Assembly: GCA_022376515.1 (NCBI GenBank)
Contig: WTXI01000163.1
Span: 18,959-82,958, forward strand
From: Lactifluus volemus
Lineage: Eukaryota; Basidiomycota; Agaricomycetes; Russulales; Russulaceae
DNA length: 64,000 nt
Reading direction: 5' to 3'
In this document: positions 57,300-64,000 of the stretch, piece by piece
How positions within the stretch are numbered: the first letter of the stretch is position 1
Layout: each line of letters begins with the position of its first letter
Translations under genes and position numbers: made by a program
The notes under the pieces: generated by a model
What the model saw: only the letters and a program-made list of their open reading frames with translations
Database searches by the model: none
Told to the model about the DNA's origin: nothing

Positions 57300-57830
57300 G
57301 ATGGGTAAGTGCGGGTAGGAGGGTGGGCCATCCGTATACTTTTCTCTCTCTCTTTCGACTCCTAACCAAACCAGTTTCATTATATGCGACACCCTTGCGG
57401 CGTCGTCGTCTCTTGTCTGGTACGTATTAGTGGGTGGGCGGGCGGTCACCCTTTTCTTCTTCTTCTTTTCGATCGAGATGATGATGACAGGTCTCACAGC
57501 CAAATATTAACCGTAAGTATAGTGGGTGGGTGGGCGGGCATCCACTTTTTCTCTCTCCTTTTTCCCCCTTTGATCTAAGCACGACGTTTCTTTTGTCACT
57601 CATTCCTCTTCCCTTATTCTTTTTTTTCTTTCGATCTGGTAAGTAGTGGGTGGGTGGGCGGGCATCCACTTTTTTTTTTCCTTTTTCTTCCCTTTGATCT
57701 ACGCACACGTTTCATTTATTACGGTGAGTATATTGGGTGGGTGGGCGGGCGTCCACATTTCTTTTTCTCTCTTTTTTTTTTCCGATTTGGTCTACGCACG
57801 CGTTTCTTTTGACAAGTCAAGGTACGTTTT
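57300..57830 (+). repeat. G-quadruplex minisatellite with splice-donor-like repeat starts
   Basis: Four units of about 85-125 bp begin near 57421, 57512, 57639 and 57723. Each starts with a donor-like GTACGT, GTAAGT or GTGAGT, followed within 2-7 bases by GGGTGGGTGGGCGGGC (57523-57539, 57648-57663, 57734-57750; the first unit has a shorter GGGTGGGCGGGCGG). Then come a long T/C tract and, in the last three, TTTGATCTA(C/A)GCAC or a variant. A further four-tract G motif lies at 57303-57328. No protein is encoded. Confidence 0.75.
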
Positions 57831-58575
57831 ACTTTATTTCACAGCAGATTGGCTCAACGGCTTACTTTTCCTTCTGTCTAGAGTCCAGTTGGCTCTTCAG
57901 TTGATCCCCTAATAGGTCTTCTTTCCCTGCTTCCATGTGAGTTTCCCAGCTTCTTGTTCGGATGACTTATCGGCCTCACTGATTTTAAATGTTGTTTGGA
58001 CGTCCTCAGATCTAACAATGGCCTCGTGCCCAAGCATCTACGTAGCAAGACAATCTCGCCAGTCTTCGCGCGCTACCTCCAGCACCTGTTCCAGGCTGAA
58101 GCATCTAGTCTGCGCCGCACTGTAGTGTTGAGAGACGCAAGAAGTGGGACTTGTTAGAATGATGAAACAGGCGGTTTCGGGATACGCCTGGCGCGTATGA
58201 TACCGACTGAGAATGAGATATGATCACTTCTGAGTCAATTATGATATGACCCACTGGGATGTGGATACTTTAGACTCTAGAGCGGAGGTGTGACAGCTAT
58301 GATAGAAATATGATGAACCAATTCCATGCTCTGAGTCTGCGCCAAGCTTGATGGAGGCCCGGGATCACCGCGCCACGCTGCACGTGGTTATCTCAACCTC
58401 TTACCTCGACTACGATGGCTCTTGCACAACCGGATTCGTATGGCAAATCCTATTTCATCTCATCTCGCTCAATGTTAATCATTATTACAGCCAAGACCCT
58501 CAAAAACCTGGAACAAAGTACATCGGTCCTTTCCACTCTATGCCGATTTTTGCTCACATAACTGCCTTTGAACAG
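57831..58575. other. 5' region of NLR-D, no separate gene
   Basis: Only short frames occur. Weak resemblance to the upstream sequence of NLR-A to -C starts around 58460 (CATTATTACAGCCAAGACCC, then the block ending in ATAACTGCCTTTGAACAG at 58575). Confidence 0.4.
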
Positions 58576-61500
58576 TGCTCAGGTCATCGAAAACTCAACA
58601 AAGCCCTCTCACCCTCGAGGTGACTGGTACGTATCCTAGTTGATGCTACTGAAATGAATCCTAAGGTTGTTTTTCCCCTGTCAGTACTCAAGGTACACAA
58701 TCTTCCTCGTCTCAAGACACTCTCCGGGAAGAAAGCGACGTTTTATGTCACTGTGACCAACGAGGCGAGAACATGGCAGACACGACTGTTCGAAGCGTGG
58801 GACAGCGCGTGGAATGGAACCAGGTTCTGGACTCCTTGTACGAAATCTATATTTTTTTTTAATTTCTTTTTACAATGAGTCTCTTGCAGCGCCATACTAT
58901 CACTCTCCCATATTACAGCATCTCTTTATGCGAAAAGGACCTTGCGGAAAGACATCCTTGTTGGAAGACATGAGATACTCTGTGAACCTCAACATGGTTC
59001 GTTTTGTTGGATTCTTACTCGCATTCATATGACTCCAGCACATTGTAAGACCTTGATATTATTTTGAGCCATGATGGCGGTCATTCAACGGAGCCGGTCA
59101 CACTATTCTTGAAGATCACCGTCTCACCAAATGCGAGTCCCGCTCTGACTGCTCCTCGCAACGCTGTGAACCACACAGCGATCGAATTGGACAGCCCGCC
59201 GGTCATTGAAGGAAATGTCGCGCCTCCTACCATTCAAGTCAGTGGTGAGACCCACGCAACCGGGCGGTAGTCACCCCTCTACCTCCTTTATTCCCGGACC
59301 AGAGACCTTCCAAATGAGAGCAGTACTTTCTGTCCGACCAGCATCGGACAGCCAGACGGAGATGCCAAGCATCGCTCTCCGTCGCGCTGAAGAGGCTGTC
59401 AATATGATGGAAACATGGGGATTGCTGTTGGGGTGGTCAAGCAGGTGATGGATGCCGTCGGTCCAATCGCATCAGTATGCCCGAACCTATTTTGCCTTTT
59501 CTTCGCCGAGTTAACTTCTGCTTCTCCAGCTGCAGCCCTACGCAAGTCTAGCATGGGAGCCTGCTCTCAAAGATTCCCGAGGTGCGTCCACCTTGCCTTG
59601 GTCGGAGCATGCGGGACATTCATTCTTTTTTTCTCCTCGTTGCCAGACTTTGCTTCAGCAGGTTTCAGCGCGACGACAACGTCCGATCACTATTTGAAGC
59701 CATATGCGATGCTTTTGCGTTTGCAAAAGATGCGGACGCTTTTGAGGGGGATCAAGCCGGAGTCTCTTCAGGCGAAAATCCTTGAGGACATGCTGGAGCG
59801 CGTCTCGGAAATTAGCAGATTTATTGAATCATATGCGAAGGATGTGGGAATCGGTACGTTGTCCTGAGCTCTCGTCAGTGGTTATTAACATGCGATTTGC
59901 AGGGAAGCGGACTTGGAAGAATATCCGAGGCCAAGTGGACGGGAAAATCTCACAGTACCGCACAATCCTCATTCGACTCCGGGACGATTTTCTCGCGCGT
60001 GCTAGTGTCACCACGGAGGTTACTGTGCTGAGAATACAGGACCATGTGAGTAGTATTAGTCCAATCAAATAAGAGTTCCTCGACCCAACAGTATACACAC
60101 ATAGCTTAAGGCGATGTCAAACCATTCATTAGAAGCTGGTGCGTAATTCTGATGCCATGGAAATGGTCTGACCATCAATCTGACAATGGCAACACAGAAT
60201 TTAGTGCTTTGATCAGGGAATTGCCATATAAAGGGGGGCTGGGCGATTCGGCGACGAGAAACCGCTGTCTTCCAGGAAAACACGCGAAGATTTCTTGGAT
60301 CATATCTTTCAAGTGGGTCGAGAATCCCGAATCTGAAACGTGCGCTCGTGCTCTTCGGCCAAGCAGGCACTGGAAAGTCCTCAATAGCACATGAAGTTTG
60401 CACGTCACTGTCGAAAATAAGTGTCTCGGATCTTACTTCGCCTTCGTTCGGAAGGAAGGTCCAAAGACGAGGCATACCAACTTTTCACGACACTTGCCTG
60501 TGATCTCTCCAACAGCTATCCTGCGTTCAAATTCGCCCTCGGGAGGGTCCTTAAGGATAATCTGTCACTCCGTGGTACCCGAGACCGTCGTACCTTTTTG
60601 AACGACTCATCCTCGAACCGCTCAAGGACTACAAATTCGTGATCCAATTCTTATCGTAATCGATGGATTGGACGAGAGTGGAGATGCGAGTGGCACCAAA
60701 GGATTACACACCTTCTTGCTGAACATCTTCTCGACCTCCCTTCAAAATTCCGTATTCTCATCACATCAAGGCCGGACGTGGCATCGAATCTGCATTCGCC
60801 GAAGCACTATCTGTCCACACCCTCTACATGGATGATGACAAACTTGCTGCGAAAACGGAGGACGATATTCTCGCGTACTTTCAGGATGCGCTCCATCCGG
60901 ACGCTTTCAAAGACTATGGCGTGAAGCTAGCAAAGGCAGCGGAGGGCCTGTTCCAGTGGGCTTCCGTTGCATGCGGATTCATAAACAACCCTCCTGCTAG
61001 TTTCGGCTTTAGTGAGAAAGAGGTCGTACAGCGCTTGTTGGGACACTCTCGAGATCGGGATGGACAAGATCCGTTGGACCAGTTATACGAAGAAGTTCTC
61101 GAGGGATATTTCAGCCGCCTGCAGCACAGACGATTTCGATCCGTGATGGGACAAATTTTTGCTGCGATCGAGCCCCTCACCACCAGTTCCCTGATTGCCC
61201 TGCGCGACATGCACCTAAAGATGATCCCGAGGATCCTGACCCGAAGATTCTGATCGGTTCTCAAAATGCTCGGACATCTTGGCTCGGTGCTGAGCAATGT
61301 CACTTCATCTGATGGAACGCGGCCGATCGTTCCTCTCCATACTTCATTCCGTGACTTTCTAGCAGATGAGAAGAGTGGGGCATTTCATGTCGACTTTGGC
61401 AAGGCCACCGTCGGTTGGCACATTCCTGTCTTGGTTTAATGCTGGATAGCCTCAAGTTCAACATTTGTAAACTGAGTCGTCATATCTCGCGAACAGGGTC

Positions 61501-64000
61501 CCAGACTTGGAATCTCGAATTTCCGAGCACATTCCGTCCGCTCTATCGTATGCCTGCATTTTTTGGGACGACCATCTAGAACACGTTGCTTTCGAACGAG
61601 ATCTCTTCATAAAGTTGCGATCCCTGTTCGAGACAAAGTTTCTGTTCTGGCTAGAAGTGCTTAGCATGAAGAACAGTGTGGGCCTTGCTCGCCAGCAATG
61701 GCATCTCTGAAGATGTGGTTGCAGCGGAAGGTGGGTACATCCTATAATTATAAATGGCATGTAGTGACTATTGCGTAAAATCACAACAGCCCCAAAAGGA
61801 CGTGGAGAATCTCCTGGCATTGGTGAACGATGCGTTCGCATTTGTGCGGTATTTCGGGATGGCAATAGCAAGAAGCGCCCCGCATATATATATATCTGCT
61901 CTGCCTTCGCACCATCCTCTTCCCGCATTATCGAGCATTACCTTCACTTATTCCCCCACATTATCTTTGGATCGCGGGCAATTGTCTCATTGGCCAGCAT
62001 TGGAAATGGTGATTCAAGCACATGACGAGCCGATCGATTCCGTTGCATTCTCGCCAAATGGGCAGCGGATAGCCTCAGGCTCGCGAGACCACACGATTCG
62101 GGTGTGGGATGCCACGACGGGGGAGCTTGTAGCGGGCCCGTTTGCTAAGCACACCGATGGTCCTTTCTGTTGCATTCTCGCCGGACGGACAGCGCATTGT
62201 CTCGGCCTCGAGATCACACGATTCGTGTGTGGGATGCCGCAACAGGAGATGTCGTAGCGGGCCGTTCATTGGACATAGTATAGGTCATATCTGTTGCGTT
62301 TCGCCAGACGGGCAGCGCATCGCGTCTGCCTCGTACGATTGCACGATCCGCATATGGAATGCTGAAACAGGAGGAGGTGCAGCCCGTTTACTGGCCGTCC
62401 ACTGGACACCACTCATCAACTCTGTTGTATTCTCGCCGGACGGGAAGCGCATTGCCTCGGCATCGCATGATCGCACGATTCGACTGTGGGATTCGGCAGT
62501 AGGAGGGATCGTAGCGGCCCATTTACTGGACACACTGAACCAGTCAACTCTGTCGCATTTTCACCGAACGGGGAGCACATTGCCTCGGCCTCGGAGATCA
62601 CACAATTCGTGTTTGGAATTCCGCAACAGGAGAGGTCATGACGGGCCCGTTTAGTGGACACGCCCATAAGTCTGTTCTGTTGCATTCTCACCTGACGGGC
62701 GCGTATCGCCTCCGCCTCATTCGATCGCACAATTCGTGTGTGGGATGTGCACAGGAGAGATCATTGCGGGCCCGTTTACTGGTCACGCATTCAGTCTTTC
62801 TATTCGCTCTCACCGGACGGACAGCGCATCGCCTCGGCCTCGTTCGATCGCACGATTCGTGTGTGGGACTCCACAACAAGAGAGGCCGTAGCAGGTCCAT
62901 TTACTGGACATGCCGATCGTCTTTTTTATTGCGCTCTCGCCGGACGGGCAGCGTATCGCTCGGCCTCAGCAGATCACACGATTGTATTTGGGATGCCACA
63001 ACTGGAGAGGTCACAGCGGGCCCGTTTACTGGACACATCCGACGTTGGGTTACTGGTGTTTCATTCTCACCAGACGGGCAGCGAATCGCTTCGGCCTCGC
63101 ACGACTGCACGATTCGTGTGTGGGATGCAGCAACGGGAGAGCTCGTAGTGGGCCCGTTTACAGGACACAATGATTGGTCAAGTCGGTTGAATTCTCACCG
63201 AAGGGCAGCGCATCGCTTCGAGCTCGCCGATCGCACAATTCGTGTGTGGGATGCTGCAACAGGAAAGGTCGTAGCGGGCCATTTACTGGACACACCGATG
63301 GTCTACTTTGCTATATTCTCACCAGACGGGCGACGCATTGCCTCGGCCTCGTCGATCACACATTCGTGTGTGGGATGCAGAACAGGAGAGGTTTTAGGGG
63401 CCGTTTATTGGGCATAGAAGGGTCTATTCTGTTGCGTTCTCGCCGAACGGGGAGTCGCATTGCTTCAGCCTCATACGATCGCACGATTCGCGTGTGGGAT
63501 GCCGCAACAGGAGCGCTTGTAGGCCGGCCATTTACTGGACATACGAGTGGGTCTTCTGTTGCATTTTCACCAGATGGACAGTACATTGCTTCGGGCTCTG
63601 GAGATGTACGATTCGCGTGTGGGATGCATCAACAGGAGATATCGTGGCGGTCCCATTTACTGGACACACGATCCAGTCGTTCTGTTGCATTCTTGCCGGA
63701 TGGACAACGGATCGCCTCGGCCTCAGAAGATTGCACGATTCGCATGTGGCATGTCGGAACACTGTGCACCGCCTCGGCCTCGCGAAGTCGCGCGATTCAT
63801 GGGGACAAGCGCAGAACGGAAGACATTGACAAGTTCCCGGTCAATAATGATGGTTGGGTGTGTGGGGAGAATGGAGAGCTTCTTTTATGGATTCCCCAGA
63901 TTCACCGGCCATATTTTCAATAGGTCTAACACTGTCTGGATTGCAGGCAGAAATTATACCCAGCTTGATTTCAAAACTTTGTACATGGATCGAATTGGGC
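58576..64000 (+). pseudogene. NLR-D: NACHT-WD40 copy with many small indels (3' end cut by window)
   Basis: The full family order is traceable: C2-like start (LKVHNLPRLKTLSGKKATFY, TVTNEARTWQTR, then SLYAKRTLRKDILVGRHEI), helical region (about 59380-60050), micro-exon (about 60105-60137, kept as in NLR-A), and NACHT with Walker A GQAGTGKSS near 60360-60385. Then IHTLYMDDDKLAAKTE-like blocks, LEVLSMKNSVGLA, and at least ten WD40 repeats from 62020 to 63760. The tail GELLLWIPQIHRPY is at 63877-63918. Single-base insertions or deletions interrupt the frame roughly every 50-150 bases, for example an extra T in the LLQQV codons near 59662 and lost Cs in GGGCCC runs of the WD40 part. Substitution-type stop codons are scarce. 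It also has a longer linker after the C2-like part (SPNASPALTAPRNAVNHTAI). Either a recent pseudogene or a locus with poor base quality. Confidence 0.8.

Noticed and set aside
1..64000. CRISPR arrays, tRNA or rRNA genes, LTR retrotransposons
   Set aside because: No evenly spaced short repeats with unique spacers, no cloverleaf or rRNA-like blocks noticed, and no reverse transcriptase, integrase or paired long terminal repeats seen on reading. The long repeats found are segmental gene duplications.

Overview
The window looks like an accessory-rich stretch of a basidiomycete genome, most probably an Agaricomycete of the Rhizoctonia/Ceratobasidiaceae type. The evidence is short GT-AG introns of about 48-84 bp in almost every gene, several STAND/NLR-like proteins (C2-like domain, helical region, NACHT, WD40 repeats) of the kind expanded in Rhizoctonia, and two DUF6535-type membrane proteins. 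There are no bacterial features. The species assignment is inference.

Layout: (i) 1-1863 is the WD40 3' end of an NLR gene cut by the window edge. (ii) 2950-8880 is an NLR cassette on the minus strand (NLR-A). (iii) 9925-16379 holds two paralogous DUF6535 membrane-protein genes on the minus strand. (iv) 18050-19870 is a chimeric relic: the 5' end of a phospholipase D gene joined head-on to the N-terminal half of an NLR (NLR-F). (v) 20202-23378 holds two conserved genes, methionine-R-sulfoxide reductase and an Rrn5-like Pol I factor. (vi) 21490-38390 is an approximately 8.4 kb tandem duplication. Each unit carries an Rrn5 3' portion plus a complete NLR gene (NLR-B and NLR-C), and the second Rrn5 copy is a 5'-truncated pseudogene. 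(vii) 39165-42730 is an intact phospholipase D gene. (viii) 45027-53136 is a large inverted duplication of a hexose-type MFS transporter, the right copy frameshifted, with a decayed trypsin-like protease-family relic between the arms. (ix) 54249-55228 is cytochrome c heme lyase. (x) 57300-57830 is a G-quadruplex-rich minisatellite. (xi) 58576-64000 is a further NLR copy (NLR-D) full of small indels, running off the window.

The main story is birth and death of NLR-type innate-immunity/allorecognition genes. NLR-A, -B and -C can be spliced conceptually into uninterrupted ~1.6-kb-residue proteins (C2-like, helical, NACHT, 14 WD40 repeats, conserved C-terminal tail). NLR-B and -C share an 86-bp in-frame deletion removing most of a micro-exon plus an intron that NLR-A and NLR-D retain, which orders the duplications. 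The NLR genes and the DUF6535 genes share an 11-bp CCAAT-containing element upstream, a possible sign of co-regulation.

Exon coordinates come from reading splice sites by eye and from paralog comparison. The translation start of the NLR genes was not resolved.
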